Below are positions 1 to 13,838 of a stretch of 64,000 nucleotides of DNA, one piece after another. Both the position numbers and the translations under genes were made by a program. This stretch comes from Notospermus geniculatus (lineage: Eukaryota > Nemertea > Pilidiophora > Heteronemertea > Lineidae), in the NCBI GenBank assembly GCA_002633025.1, contig NMRB01000130.1, positions 173,452 through 237,451 on the forward strand, given 5' to 3'. Below the pieces are notes generated by a model. The model saw nothing but the letters and a program-made list of their open reading frames with translations, was not told where the DNA came from and did no database searches. Position 1 is the first letter of the stretch. Each line of letters starts with the position of its first letter.

Positions 1-1431
1 TTGAACTTACTTGTAGCCGTGTGCAGTACAGACTGCATACATGTATAACTTAGAATACCATATACATGTACATGTACATTCGCCTCCAGAAAGATATGCT
101 ATTTGCATCTCTGCATTGTGAGCACAGAAACATAAATGTTATGTTTTGTCTGTGTAGAAATCGACATCAGCCAGTGATAGGAGACGAACATAGTTTGGAT
201 CCATGTACATATAAACCGCTTTGTAAATTAGTTGAGAATCATCAGCTCAACTATCAGTCCAACCACTAATATGCTAACATCATGAAAGTCGTGAAAACTG
301 TTCCGAACTTCTTTGCAAATCAGCTAAGCCAATATGAAAATCTTCGCACCCTGTGAATATCACCACCTAAAATCCACTTTAAACTACTAAATGGGTAAGG
401 TCTCTGTCAGCATCTTCAAGATGAAAAATCGACATTTCTGACTTGGAAAGGAGATAGATCATCGACTCATGTTTTATGGATGATATTGATAAGGCCATCA
501 TTGAGCTGGATGCTGTTCCCATGACGAATAGACCAACAGAGTTCGCTATGGATTATGACATGAAATTTGTCGGATGACATGGGAACGGGTGTTTGTACGG
601 CTCAACATGTCATCTTGGTTTAACCTGGTCCTGTCCATTTTTAATTTCATCTGAGCTACAGAAAAGTACATTTTTGACAGGCTAATCTTACATGTCTTCG
701 GTTCCGGTATTTTGTAAAGTCTCGCTTCACTGAACAGCATAAGGGGTTCTTTGAAACCCAGCATAACAAGTGGGATTTTTCCCGCCCCATCGTTGATCAT
801 CATGTGAGTTTAGAGCCCGTTGATTGGTCAGTGATTGCCAGACCCAGCACACGAGGTGACGATCTGCAAAAACTGGCACAAAAATCGAACATGTTTCATA
901 TTCCGCTTGCGGAAACTGTTTTCTGCAAACGTTTATAGTTGTTGCTGACCTCAGCGGACGAGGTAACCAATGGCGAGCGATGAAAATTGGTTTTTGTGTC
1001 CTCGCGTGCGGCAGGCTTAGAATTTCATAGATGCAGCAAAATCAGTGATCTCAGAAATAAAAACATCCAACCAGTATTCAATTTCAATTCTCTGCCTTGC
1101 AGTTAGGAATACTGGAATTTAAGCCTCCTTACCTCAGCGAAACTGGAGAGCTTTGCACTAGATAATCATGTACTAACGATCATATTGCTGCGTGAGTGAA
1201 TCTCGTAAAAATTACTATCTACTACGACTCATCCACGAGGCTCTGTCATGAGATCTAACAGAACAGATTCTCTGCTGTATTTAATGCGATCCTGTATCAT
1301 ACACACTCACCGCTATAGAAGAAAATCGTCATTTGGACGCGGCTACTCGGCTAGATTAAGATCGTGATAGGTCATTTTGACTATCAATTGGAAAAATGTG
1401 TCTATCAGTGTACACCTCCGCTATACAGTAT
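1..1431. other. Non-coding stretch, no gene recognised
   Basis: Open frames here are short and lack recognisable motifs or codon bias. A run of overlapping ACATGTAC words lies at about 60-80. No repeat structure beyond that was recognised by eye. Confidence 0.5.
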
Positions 1432-1561
1432 GGGCCATATTCATAAAGGGTGTTTAAGACTTAGACGTGTGGAACTTCACTAAAGAATGCACACACTTCC
1501 ACCATGCATTTGACGAAGTTACACGCGTCTAAGTCTTAAACACCCTTTATGAATGTGGCCC
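1432..1561. repeat. GGGCC-ended palindromic element (130 bp)
   Basis: The left arm starts GGGCCATATTCATAAAGG and continues with a stretch containing GTTTAAGACTTAGACG. The right arm is its reverse complement with few mismatches and ends TTTATGAATGTGGCCC. The arms are about 45 bases with a loop of about 40, so a single strand would fold into one hairpin. There is no coding capacity. It belongs by its ends to the GGGCC/TTCATAAA hairpin group seen elsewhere in the window. Confidence 0.8.
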
Positions 1562-3366
1562 TATGTATTCATCATGACCTTCGTAGGTCACCAAATCTGT
1601 ATTTACTTTTCAGGGTTCATACTTTTTACGTACACAACATGTTTTGCAGTTGTGTGTTTCGGCATGACTGATCTTGCTCATCTCCTCTCTCAAATCACTT
1701 GGCCATCTTCCGACCAAAAAATGAAATATTGCATGATCTCCTGTACTTGATAAGAACGACGAGGCAAAAAGCTTTAAGCTGATTTATGCAAGTCTTCAAG
1801 CATGACAAATGCATGGTGGACTGAAAAAACATACTAATATAAACAAGAAAAGGACATCGGAGCGATGTCAATGGTTTCCGATGAGAAGTTAAATACTCTA
1901 GAGCTAATTAACTGTGACCTTGACCTCTGACCTTGAGAAGTATTGCGTAACTGGAACAGGCATACGTGATGAAACTTATAGGAGATGGTTAATTCAGGCT
2001 TCTAATTCGTTTTCTCCTGAAATCCCAAGGAGATTTGCGCTGTAGAACTGTTTAACCTTGNCTTATTGAGGATGCCCCTTTCGATTATGCAATGACCTTG
2101 ATGATCAGAGGTCAAGGTCAAGGTCAAACCTGATGATTTGATTTGAGCACATCAAAATGGTTAAGCGCAGGCTGCCTGTCATGCCTGTAAGGTCCTCTTA
2201 AACAAGCGGGAACCATCAGACATTTACAATGTCATCTTGTTTTTATTTTGGTGAAACCATGTCGAAAATATGTGGAAGATGTCATTTTGTTTGTAATGAT
2301 CTTCTCTACACAATAATCCTTCACAAATTAATATTTCATTCGGTTACAGGGTCACCAGAGGCAATTTACTAAACTCACTTTTGGCACATATACCGAGTTG
2401 CACATTCTTCTCCTTATACATGTATATTCTTGGTAGAACTAAACACGGATTCGTTCGTCTCTTCCACAGGTAGTCAAAACTGCTCTAAAACAAAAAAAGG
2501 AAATTGTAACAGTTGATATCTCTTAGCCCAAAATGCAGTGATGATGAAATAGTGAGGTGTACAAGTGCAGTCTAATTGTTTTGCAATTTACATCTACGAG
2601 TAGATTCAAGTGCAAATTACAGTATAGGCATGATTGTCAAGCCTTTTGTCAATAATTGGAATATTTTAGTTGCCTCGTTGAACCCGAGTCATTATTTTGT
2701 TCTATCAATTATATCTTGGTGTGACTGCTGCTTACAGATGACGTCAAGAAATGCCAGAATTTTTTCATAAATCGTCAGTGTGGGAGTCTTTTACTTTGAC
2801 TGAGCTACTTTTGAAAAATACAAAACGTATTTCACAATGCATCGTTTTTGTATTCATGACCAAGCTTGTTGTTCAACAGTTACAGAAGTGCAGGTTTGGG
2901 AATGATTAGTAACAAAGCGATTTTCACCCACCTTTCTTTTTCGTGACAGCACTGCTCAGCTCATTCTCAGGAAACTTTGTCATCCAGTATGTTCCGAAAG
3001 CATCATATAATGATAATTAATCACATGGCAGATGTAGGCCTATTATTTGTTCTAGGCCTGTTTCGTTGGTAACCACATTTTCCACAACAATGGTATTTAT
3101 CATTTTTCTGAAAGGCGAAAACATTTCAGTCGGTGTTGATGATTGTGTTGAAAGATTCCTATGTTTAATAAAAACTAACGAGGCAAGACAACCACCAACT
3201 CCCGTTTGCCCACAGCCTACGAAGCTGTTTCCCTTCTGCTGCTTTATTGAATTGAAATAAACTGACGGCATGCATAATAGGTCAGAACGACCATTTTCAT
3301 GCTAGAATCTTCTTACAATTTGCATCAATCTCCCTCCATAATGTCATCGAAGTAAATTTGCCAACA
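1562..3366. other. Non-coding stretch with a possible dispersed repeat
   Basis: No coding exon was recognised. At about 1915-2140 the words TGACCTTGACCT and AGGTCAAGGTCAAGGTC face each other, a signature common in dispersed repeats of marine invertebrates, but I could not define the ends. One ambiguous base is at 2061. Confidence 0.4.
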
Positions 3367-3680
3367 CACTGTAAAAACAAGTTGGTCCGTTATACCCATG
3401 GACATGGGTAAATTACTTGTCCCAGTTTTTAGTCCATTTCCCACGTGTTCATAATATATGCATCTGGATATAAAGTAGCCATGGTCTTTGCTGATAATAC
3501 TCATATCATGCTGATAAACGCCATCGGTCCGTAGGGCCCAAATTAGAACAAAGTAGAACCCATTGCCATGGAATATTTTTGACAGTAGGTCAGTCTTACT
3601 CGCAGTAAGTTTTCTGTACTCATGTTGGTTCCTATACCGTGGGTGTTGCACCCACGATACAGGACGATTTTTTTACAGTG
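3367..3680. repeat. Inverted-repeat element with CACTGTAAAAA ends (314 bp)
   Basis: The sequence starts CACTGTAAAAAC and ends TTTTTTTACAGTG. Inside both ends are CCATGG or CCGTGGGTG words next to a block related to CAGGACGATTTTT. A relative starts near 29812 with ACTGTAAAAAATCGTCCTGT. Short non-autonomous DNA transposon is the best reading; the transposase family is not evident. Confidence 0.65.
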
Positions 3681-6493
3681 CAGGTCCACTTCCTTCCACA
3701 ATACCGAGTCTGTGCTTCCAACTGCTGGCCGTCCTCTCCAAGGTATTACTGACGTGTGTCTTGAATTCCCCAAGTTATACCGGCAAGTGTTGGCCATGCA
3801 TAATACCATTACGAAAAAAAGGATTCCTTCTGTCATCAATCGTCATGATATCTGCTGCCAGCGTATCAAGGTTGTGATGCCTTCAAACACGTCGTAACCG
3901 TTTTGAGTATCATTGACAGCATTACTGGATCAGCATATCAACAATCAGTAGACTCCATTCGATCAACGTACAAGCACACACAGAAGTACGTGTAATAGAG
4001 ACGTCAAATTGAAAGCAGTCATCTATGAAAAAGGCTGTATTCCCTCTTGCCCAAACCAATTTATTTCTGGAATCAGATTCGTGCCATTCAATGTTTGATG
4101 CGAAGCATTGCTTCATCCTTTTGTGCGTTAAAGAAAAAAATCACGAGATCAACGACTAATCTCTGCTTGGTTAGAATACTGTTGAGAATTTATTTTTTCG
4201 CCCTATCAGTGGCTTTCAAGCTGGTTAGTGTTTCTATTCGATGGTTGAGTATCATATTCTTTTGATTGGTACAGAGTGTGGGAATGGTAATAGTGAATGG
4301 AGTCTCAAAAGAATGAATACGAGCTGTGTTCACCATGCAAATTTATCAAAAGGGAAGGTTAAAACCGATTTATTTCATGGAACGGTTTAATACTTTGTAT
4401 GGGGGGGGGGGGGGCAGTCATTGAAACGGGCATCAAGAAAAAGTGGTTGTTGTGGGGGAAAGACATTATAAACCATAATTTAATGCAACACTGTGTTGAA
4501 TTCAGGAAGTGCTTGAATTGAAGTGTATTGAATTCAGGAAGTCCTCCGACGTCAGTGTAGTGTAAAATGTAAAATGTGCTACCTCTTCCTGCATTTTCCT
4601 ATACACTTTGAAAATACCTTTATAAAATTCAATATAGTGCGGTTTTAAATAGGAACGTTGAAAATATAATTGGGACGTCCTGTACATCTTCTGTTGCATG
4701 GTTTCCATTAATATCGAATCCCTCATTTCATTAATGGGTATCTGTCAAAATTATCATACGTTGCTGATGAAATATACTATTTCCTTGATCTAAATGAAAT
4801 TTATTCCATTTTAAATCTTTTATTTTCTAATGATTCATGTGCGGATAAATGGTAATGACTTTATGTACCAAGCGTCAGAAGTCATAAACCTTTTTTAGAA
4901 TGTCGTCTGCTAACTACCTCATGAATAATGACGGTGGAGAGAAACACAAGAGGAAATGTGTGACCAATCGCTTCAACCACCCAAGAAAATTTTTGCAGTA
5001 CTTCGTCAGCAATCTTACATGCTGTTTTCTGTCCAACTCGGATACAGTTAATTGAAATTTCTTACGAGAAGTGATCATGTTACTGCTAATGCGTGTCAAC
5101 AGGAGGAAAGCATTGCTGCATCCTGCCTTAATTCTGCCATCAGTCTTGAAGTCACAACCGCAAATAAATGCATTTCTTAAACGTCATGACGAGTAAATAT
5201 GCCCTGTCTTTATTTCTTCCCTTTGAATTTGCACCATAAAAACTGATGTTCAATTTCCGACAGCTTTCTGGTGTGTTCATTATTGACCAGTAAACGTTAA
5301 GAAGAGAACTACCGTACCGGGGTCGTATTCATTTCAAAGTTGATGCAAACAAAACGTCAGCTCTAACAAAATGTCTGCTCATTGATCACATGGTTTTACC
5401 GTGCGATTGACCTGTCCTCAACGTCAGCAGGAAATGGTCACAAACGTTTGAAAGCATTCTGATTGTTCCTCTCCGAAGGGCAACTAGCGATGCGATTCGT
5501 TCACACTATTTGGTATAAACTGAAAGTATACAATTTTTAGCATTTCCATCAACCTCGACCTAGAAATAATAATTTCGCCAGTGGCTCCCATTAATTGATT
5601 GTTCGTCTACCTTTCCAATAAATGAGGTTACACGGCGAATGGAAAATTTTAATTAAAAATCAATGTATTATGAATTGAAGGCCAACCCTCAAGTTATATG
5701 CACTTTAGTTCTCTCATGAAACTGCAAATGACAATGGCACGTAGTTGCCCAGACAGTCGTGGTAATGAAGATGACGAGGTCAAAGAACCTTGTCGAATGT
5801 ATACCTTCGTGGTAACAAGCGTCAATTACAAGTCCTGGGGATGTTCGCGTGTATTGGCCACTGCCCGTCTTCCGCTAACAGCCATAAATACAGTAACTCT
5901 TGTGAAATCAATTCCTTAAGAAGTTTCTTTTGATAGAAATAGGTCATTTCTATTCTTGAGCTGGCCGTATTTTCCTATAATCGACGACTGAAACTTGATC
6001 GAATCTTGAGCCACTTTTGCCCTGAAGCTTGGAACAGTACCTCAAACCTCTGTAACGAAATATTGAGTAAATACTTCTTTCCGTTTTGCATTGATGACTA
6101 AACAGAGCCCGACGTTTGAATGATGTACTTCATAGAAATGGCACACCGTTACATGAACCGTTTTGACTTCTTCGTGGAGAACCGTTACATCTGTAGATCG
6201 AAGGAAACCTCTGATATATCTTACCATTAGAGGATTCCTTTATGTTCTAACAAAATGTGAAAAATCTTCATATCCTCCTGCCTGTGTGTACAGATCAATA
6301 TGCTGTTAAGTTTTCGTAGGTACATGTACAGCACGTTTCAAGTTGTAATGCATCTTCAGATTGACTTAAAATTCTTGAAATTCAAAAATTGTGACCTTTC
6401 TTGATATTTTGAAATGATATTTTCATTTGGCAAACATATTAGGACACATACTGCATTCTGGGTCCCGAATCGTCGATACTGTTGGAGAAACAC
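3681..6493. other. Non-coding stretch
   Basis: No gene was recognised. Minor features are a G run of about 12 bases at 4402-4414 and a short direct repeat of TTGAATTCAGGAAGT at about 4497-4550. Confidence 0.45.
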
Positions 6494-6798
6494 TTAAAGG
6501 TGCTCTAGTTCGAACTGTAAACATTACGGTTTGTTTATTTACATGGTTGATTATAATAGTTATTTTTCCTCCGACAGGTGGTAGCACCGTGTATACCAAA
6601 ACATTAATGTTATCTATTTTTATATCTATCTTGATAAATATTCTTGTAACTGAAATATATTTATGATTTTACGCTCAAAAACAAACAAAAAGTTGTGAAA
6701 GGCGAGATTTAATTCGATTTTATCTGATTTGTTAGTACCAGAAGTTGACAATAGGTGGCACACCGTAATGTTTACAATTCGAACTAGAGCACCTTTAA
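6494..6798. mobile_element. TTAA-flanked palindromic MITE (305 bp)
   Basis: TTAA is followed by AGGTGCTCTAGTTCGAACTG, and the far end is the inverse with one or two changes, followed by TTAA. The arms are about 37 bases (through TAAACATTACGGT). A duplicated TTAA target is typical of piggyBac-like and some Kolobok elements, so a non-autonomous member of such a group is inferred. The open frames crossing it are incidental. Confidence 0.8.
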
Positions 6799-9700
6799 AA
6801 ACGTGCTGTCTCCCAGCGGGTTCGATATCTGTGTATTGCTCTGCTTGCTGTGTACAATTGTGGACCTTTGAAGAAACATAAAGATAGACTTGAGTGCTTT
6901 CTTTGAAGATCACAGTCTCGAACTCAGCAGAGTAATCCAGATGAAATTTTACCATGAATGATGGTTTAAAGACGCAGTTAACTAACTTGTGCCTTCCTTC
7001 TTCGATACATCGATCAACAAGCACTCTTTGTCTAATATGACTCGTGGCAGTGAAAGGCAGCACAAATGTAATGAAATTCTCCAGATTCTACGATTTATGA
7101 GCAAAATCAATAGCCATTCATGCGTGGTATTTGAAAATTGTTTGAAAGTGGTTAATAGTTAGGAACATAGCTTGGCCGTTTTCAGCTGATTCATAAAGAC
7201 AGGTGGTATAAAATATAGCTGCTGGTTTATCTTAATTGATTTACCATTAGAGTAATTGGGAGTGATTTTCAGCGAAATAAGCCATAGCGAAGGTTGCATG
7301 CTTTGAGATGATACATAAAACCGCGTTGGTCGATTGTGAAGGATATTTAAAATCGAAATTTTTCATCGTGACGTATTGTACGTCACTGTGATTGACAGCG
7401 AAGGATGACGCAGCAAGTTATTTGTTAAACGTCGAATAAAAATTGTTTTTACAACTTAAATGCTCTGTAATATACATATACATGTGTATTTCGATTCCTA
7501 TCTACATGTATTTTCCAGCAAATGACGACATCGCGGATAAAATTCCAATTGAATGAAGTCTGCAATTTTACTTATGATTGCTGAAAATGGAATAGAAGTT
7601 TTAAAAAATTAAAAAATGCTCAAAATGGAATAGGATTTTTTTTTAAATTAAAAGATGTTCAGTTCGCCACGATTCCACACTGTTTTCAGCCTCATAAGCG
7701 GACGAGTCCATTATCACGGTATCCAAATATTTGGAACGGAAAATGTCAATATATTTTTCGTTTGCATCTGCTCTGGTTTCGCGGGACGTGTCTCTTGCTT
7801 TTCTTCCACCAAAAGAGGTATGGTTAGGTTTGTGTCTTCATTCAACAGTAGCTCCAATTTGCGAGGATATGTCTGATATCACTGATTTGCGATAGCTGGC
7901 GTCTATCTTGCTCACGAAATTTTTGATTTGTCATTCCTTCACAATCCTCTCAGAAATTATCAATTGTTTTTCACAATGAAAATTAAAAAATAAAAAAAAT
8001 ACGATGACGATGATCTGACGAATTCTTAGCGCTGTGAAAAAATTAAGATAATGATGTGAAGATTTCAAATAGCTTTCAGGCTCGAAATACACCAGGATTC
8101 CGTAGTTGTGATTCGGAAGGATTGTCAAGAAGTGACATGTTGCGTGCAATGGCCCTGTAGCGGAATGTTTGGAGGTTAACTAGGTCAGTTGGATGACCAC
8201 GCAGAAAGGGATCTGTGTGACCCATCAACAAAATCAGAGGTTTGAGTATAGAGATCTTTGTGGTTCAGGACAAATCTCTTGTACACTCTGGGGTATTTTN
8301 GGGGGATGGGGGTTTGTGACAGGAGTTTATACCCTTTACTCAAAAGATAGTGATAGAATGGTGAATGGATTGAAGGTGTAGAAAATCGAGATACTGGAGG
8401 CTATTTCGTTTATTTTCTGTGTTAACATTGACGTCGATACGTTCCTCTTTGTAGTAGTTTTATAATAACCAACTTCCCATTAACAGAAATACAGTTCAAG
8501 ATTAAGTACACACAGCTGGCTGGCAATACCTGTTAACATAAATTTTCGAGTTCATAACTCAAGTTTTCATGTAAGTGGCCAATCAACGCTGACATATGTC
8601 AAAACGTCAGTGAAAATAAACGAAATCTGTTAAGAATTAGAAACGCTTGAGTAAATACAGACCTTGGACTTGCAACCGGAAAAATGTCTTAGCCTGTTAA
8701 GATTTTTCTCACACTGAAAATTTTCTGGATTTTTTCCATTTTGTATATGATTAGAAGGAAATGGTGTTGGCATAACAGCTGGGCTGTTGCAGTTTTCGAC
8801 TCTAACCGGTGTGATAGGAGGCTAAGTCCCCCAGGAATCTAAATATTCTTCAATGAGGATTAGGATACTAGTATATGGCTGATATAGAAACGTTAGCCAT
8901 TCGAATGTAATTACAATAACAGACTATTCACCTAGGACCTACATTTCCAGGACTCCCATTCCTTCCACACCTTTCCACACATCAGACCATACGCCATTGC
9001 CCTGGAAAGTAGGTCACCCAAAATCTTCAGATATTACTCGAACAATTGGACGTATTCATTCTGTTTTGTGACCAATATAATCTGGAATGGGACAAAAACA
9101 TCATATTATATACTAACTTATATTGCACTGCATCCAGTCCTTCTTTAATGATGCATATGCAGGGGTGCCAAAAATCTCCATATTTGCCTTGATTAAGTAC
9201 AGCAGACATGACCATACATCATGTGTCCATGATTGTGCTGGATTGCGATGTTTTATTCAGAGCGAAATGTAGCTGTGAAACAAAGCTTTTGATGAAGGCA
9301 TCTATCATATGGTCAGTTTAAAGCATGCCTCTGAAAATGGTCTAGAAATAGAATATTATCAGAAGTATATCCCTCTGAACGTAGTTATCTATGGCCTAAG
9401 TATAGCTTCACCGGAGTTGATCCATATCGTTATACAAGAACCTTGATATCGACATCAGTATCAGCAGAGATATATGTGTTATGAATTTCTGGTAGTATTT
9501 CAATCTTCCGATTCCCAATAGTTCTTTGAACATAGTAGTCCTTTGGGAGCTTAACTTCAAGAGAAGTTGATACCAATAAAATCAGTGACGCTGAAGTGTG
9601 TATTCTAGTAAATGTTCGAGGTCGCTTACCAATATTTCTTGAACGCTCTGTTGTTCAAAATCAGTGACGCTGAGTACTGTGTATTCAATGTTCGAAGTCC

Positions 9701-10264
9701 ACGATACCACTAGCTCTTGAACGCATTGTTCAAAGTCCACAAGAGCGATGCTAGTATATACAGTCTTGCAACCAGCGATGGCAAATGGATCTCAAATTTA
9801 GGACCGCATCGAAAGTCATTTACTCACAAATGTTTACGATTCAAAGGGAGCAAATGGTAATGTCGAGAGGCCATTTCTTCAAGATCAGGGTCGTTTAAGA
9901 CGTCATTCGGTGTAGGCCGACGTATTGACAGTGCAAACAGCATGATAGCCATTCCACGATACCTATCTCCTAACGACTTGCGCAAAATGGATTTGCAGCC
10001 GTGTTACCAGGAATACAGTTAGGGAAAATCCAAGCTGAGTGGTGCCTCGTGGGAGCGACATCACAAAGACGAGTTGTCGAGTCATGTTTCTCTTCTCGGG
10101 GGAATGAGAGTGGTTATGTCGACTAAATTGATATTTCAACGAACTTGTTAAAGGGCCGTGTCCGTTCGTTGGTAAACTTGTTGCAAGTGGTTGGAAAAAT
10201 GTCCGAGCTTTCCATGTCATGTTCGAATGAGGTGAAGGCCCTCGAATGTCCTGGATGTCGAAAT
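6799..10264. other. Non-coding stretch with a short local duplication
   Basis: No gene was recognised. Two degenerate copies of a roughly 50-base AT-rich block containing AAAATGGAATAG lie at about 7580-7660. The word AGCTTTCAGGCTCGAAATAC at about 8069 recurs near 63669 beside other repeats, so this part also contains dispersed repeat sequence. One ambiguous base lies at about 8300. Confidence 0.4.
9579..9736. repeat. Two-unit tandem repeat, 79-bp period
   Basis: AAATCAGTGACGCTGA starts at 9579 and again at 9658. Each unit continues through GTGTATTC, ATGTTCGA and CTTGAACGC. The two copies have diverged by substitutions and small indels. Confidence 0.7.
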
Positions 10265-10385
10265 TGGGTCATATGAATAAAGACTACCAGATGCGTTTAC
10301 TTCACGTTTGTACAGCATTGCCTATTGCTTTTGTGTTGCAAAATTCAAGTAAAAGCATTTACTAGATTTTATTCATATGACCCAT
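10265..10385. repeat. Palindromic element with TGGGTCATATGAATAAA ends (121 bp)
   Basis: The left end TGGGTCATATGAATAAA is matched by its inverse at the right end. Interior arms carry GCGTTTACTT and AAGTAAAAGCATTTACTAG. Close relatives sit at 36377-36523 and 48562-48719, and a more diverged one at 33104-33228. Confidence 0.8.
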
Positions 10386-11344
10386 TGTGTCGAGGCACTG
10401 AAAGGGTAGAAAGCCACCTATATGATTCCTTTGGAAACAAGACTACAATTGAACCTTTTGGTATCTATTTATTACAAACGTACATGTCGATGCCCGTACT
10501 AAAGATTGTTGTTAAAAAATCTTCCAATCTTTAAGTTAAATTTTCAAGTTTACTTTTAAAGTAAACATTTGCTTCCCGGACAAAAATTGGAGATCTTTTA
10601 TGTCTGTACCGTTTGTTGTTAGTTAGATACTTTCACATTTCTGTATCAAAGAATTTCTGGACTTTCATACGCAAAAATCTCAAAGACTGCTCATTTTGCG
10701 TGGTAGAAGATGGGACCCGACTGTCTGACAAGAAGAAACATCCTGTGTAAAGTACAAGATGTCCTGAAATATATTCTGAAAAATCACACTGACTACTCTA
10801 TCTCTTTACCAGCATCTTGCCTCAGGTTTCTGCATCTGCATCCATCACTCCTGCATCATTTGTCTGTTCTGTAGCTGCATCTCTCCTTTTTAATAGGGTG
10901 CAAGGGATTTGATACCACCCGAAAAATTTTTTGACGAATTGTTAAACGCTGCCGGAAATCACGACAACGATTAGTTTTCTGCCGATATTGCCCAAGAGAG
11001 GCGCAATCGTAGATCTTGAAAAAGCGAGTTATCGCATCCTGTTACGATACTCAGGGGATTGTTATCCAAATCTTCTTCGATACGCAGCCATTTTACCAGC
11101 GTCTCTCGACGGACACTAACAACATCATCCGTTGTATAATCTGGTTCCATTCTGATTTATCATCCGCGAGACAAAGTCTAGTTTGGTGGCTGAGGGGCAG
11201 TCGGTGAATAGGGCACACTGTACACTGTGGTCTAATGTACAATGTACTATGATTACACCGTGTTGTCCAATATCTCCTGGTTCACTGTGTAGACGGCGGC
11301 GTTGGCCGTGGTCACATTCAAGCGTCCTGCTCTGTATCGGCTAC
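10386..11344. other. Non-coding stretch
   Basis: No gene or repeat with clear ends was recognised. Confidence 0.4.
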
Positions 11345-11765
11345 TAAAGCCTCGCTTATGTCGCCCTACGCTGTGATAGAAATAGCGTCAACAAGTTGCA
11401 ACTGATAACTTGTCACCACCGATTAGAAAAATACCGATCGGTCGCAACTACCTGGAACTAGTTTATCGCCGTCTTTTGAGTGCTTATGTCGACACTGATT
11501 TCTTTTGATTTTAAGTAAAACGTGCTGAAGTTGAACACGTGCGATTTTCTGCATCTGGATATTTGTAGTTTGCAACTAGTTACTCGCTGACGCCCGAGAG
11601 CTTATGTCACCTAGTAGTTGTGACTGATTAGTTCCAACTACGCGCCGATTATCAGTTGCCAACTAGTTCTGACTGTACGTAAGGGCGACATAANACATAA
11701 GTTATCAGTTGCAACTAGTTGACGCTATTTCTATCACAGCGTAGGGCGACATAAGCGAGGCTTTA
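11345..11765. mobile_element. Long-TIR MITE (421 bp)
   Basis: Both ends carry TAAAGCCTCGCTTATGTC in inverted orientation. The inverted repeats run about 65 bases through the blocks CCCTACGCTGTGATAG and AGCGTCAAC to GTTGCAACTGATAACTT, nearly without mismatch. TA at each outer edge is compatible with a TA target duplication. The interior has repeated AACTAGTT words and no coding frame. An N lies at about 11694. Confidence 0.85.
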
Positions 11766-13566
11766 GACCTATAATCGCACTAATAAGAGAATCGTGTTTG
11801 CATTTTTCCCAGAGTTCTCTGCCATCATCACTTCAAAGATAACTATCCGTGACCCTTGTCGAAAGTTTGTCTGTGGTTCTCCTTCATGGAATCCCCAACC
11901 GTTGCACAAATCACTCGCCAACTCTGACACCCGATAATGGCAAGATCTAGGAAGCTGTCATGCAAGTGGTTTTGTTTATCTTTCTAATCAGTGTTACCCT
12001 ACTTGTTATAATGATGGACGCGAATGGCTAATCCTATGGGACATTTCGATTCACACTCCATGATTTTTGGCCGTAACTGTATCGGATTGACGACTCCCTT
12101 GTTGGCCGTGATGGCTGATGTCGACAATGATGGATGTCCCTGACAATCGGTCAAAGGACTGTTCCATTCACGGCGAGGTCGTAAAGAGCGTTCGTCCAGA
12201 TAAATTAAGTAGTATGTGAAGAACTGAGCAGTTCTATTGCAAGCCTTGCAAGCAGTTCTATTGGCATTACAGCATACAATAGACCAGTTCAGCTGGATAT
12301 TGAAAAATAGCTTTCAAATGAAATCTTCGAGAAAACGTGAGAATATAGCCAATAGTCTGGTCCTGCTTCTGATAATGACAGATTACCTGCCGTGCTTCTG
12401 AAGATAGTCGAAGTTATCGTCAGCGATCTTTTCATCACGACAGTATTGCACATCCTCTTAATATTAATGTGGGATAAATGCTTCATATTTGACTCGATGG
12501 TACATGTATATTAGAATAAAGATTTAGGCCAGCAATGTCTAGATTAATATCATTTCAGTATTTTTCAGCGATAGGCCCATTTTAGTCTTTTTCAGTTTCC
12601 TCTCTTATCTATTTTTGGTACGTGTAATATTGAAATAACATTCAGTGGGCAAGTTTTTTTTCATTTTATTATATACATGTATCTTATCTTTTATAATGTT
12701 TTATTATTTTTATTTCATTATCTTTTTTTCGATTGTTTTTTGCGTTGCTTTCTATTACATGTATTTCTATTGTTCTTTAAAAGTATCCTATTGTTTTTTA
12801 TTCGTTTTCTAGTGTTTATATTATTTGTAAGTTGTTATCATTATTTTTTTTTTATTTTTCTTTGTTTTATTTATTGGTGAGTTCATTGACTGCACATGAA
12901 ATTGATCTCCACTTTAACTGGCGACAGAACGTGTTTCTGTCCTCAAACAACGATCAATGAATTGTTGATGAAAATTCAATAGAGCAGATGGTGTGTAAGA
13001 CAACCCAGTATATCCTTTGAAAAGTCATTCAGTGGAAACACGTTAAACATTCATGTGAAACCGACTCGTGTTTCAGACTTCTCTACATTTCAACCCTCTT
13101 ATCGGAGTCCTTTGTGAGAGTACTTCGGTGACGAGTTTCGTATATCGCGTTGAAGGCGTCGATGATCTAGGCAGGTGTTTGCAGGAAAAAGGTGGGATGA
13201 GGTTTCCCTGCCAATTGCGCAATGATGGACGAGGTGTTTGTCCTGGGAGTGAGATCGTGTCCAAGTTACCATCTGTCGATGAATGTTGACGATTCTTGGG
13301 TATACATGTGGACCTTTCCAACAAAGACGTCGGTCTAACAGTTCTCACCGTATGACGTCAGAGCCTTAATGCCATTCAATGGCCGCTGGTACGCTAAGCT
13401 GGTCAAGGAATAAAAGCCGGGAACAAAAGTTTTGGTAAAACCATTGTCTTGAGAGGATGTGTTTGGTAGTGTTATGGATGGCCACGACGTCATGTGGGAG
13501 AACTAGTCGGCCACCATCTTTGTTGGAGAGGTCTACATACGTCAGCAATGGCCACGGTATTGACTA
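11766..13566. other. Non-coding stretch including a T-rich tract
   Basis: No coding exon was recognised. At about 12650-12880 the + strand is extremely T-rich, and the long open frame over it (12677-12880, mostly Phe, Leu and Ile) is a composition artefact. Confidence 0.5.
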
Positions 13567-13838
13567 AAGGGGGGTTTACACGATTCAACTTGTTGAAAGC
13601 TGTTGAAAGTTGAAGGGTGTTGAACGTTGGTGAAAGCTGTTGAACCTCCAGTTTCAACAACTTTCAACAGGTCTTTCAACAGCTTTCAACAAGTTGCCAA
13701 AATAACTTCATGTTCCTATTTCTGGCAACATGTTGAAAGCTGTTGAAAGACCGTGTTGAAAGGGGGTTTAGACGGTTCAACAGCTTTCAGCAGCGTTCAA
13801 CACCTTTCAACAAAGGTTGAACCGTGTAAAGCCCCCTT
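13567..13838. mobile_element. Palindromic MITE built of GTTGAAAG repeats (272 bp)
   Basis: The terminal inverted repeats are AAGGGGGGTTTACACG and the inverse of GTGTAAAGCCCCCTT, followed inward by GATTCAAC/GTTGAACC. The interior is dominated by GTTGAAAGCTGTTGAAAG words on both strands, so it can form several nested hairpins. There is no coding capacity. Confidence 0.85.

Noticed and set aside
6799-7090. Minus-strand frame of about 95 codons with protein-like composition
   Set aside because: No recognisable domain, weak splice signals, and its downstream part runs into the MITE at 6494-6798.
12677-12880. Hydrophobic Phe/Leu-rich open frame resembling a membrane protein
   Set aside because: It is the translation of a T-rich low-complexity tract.
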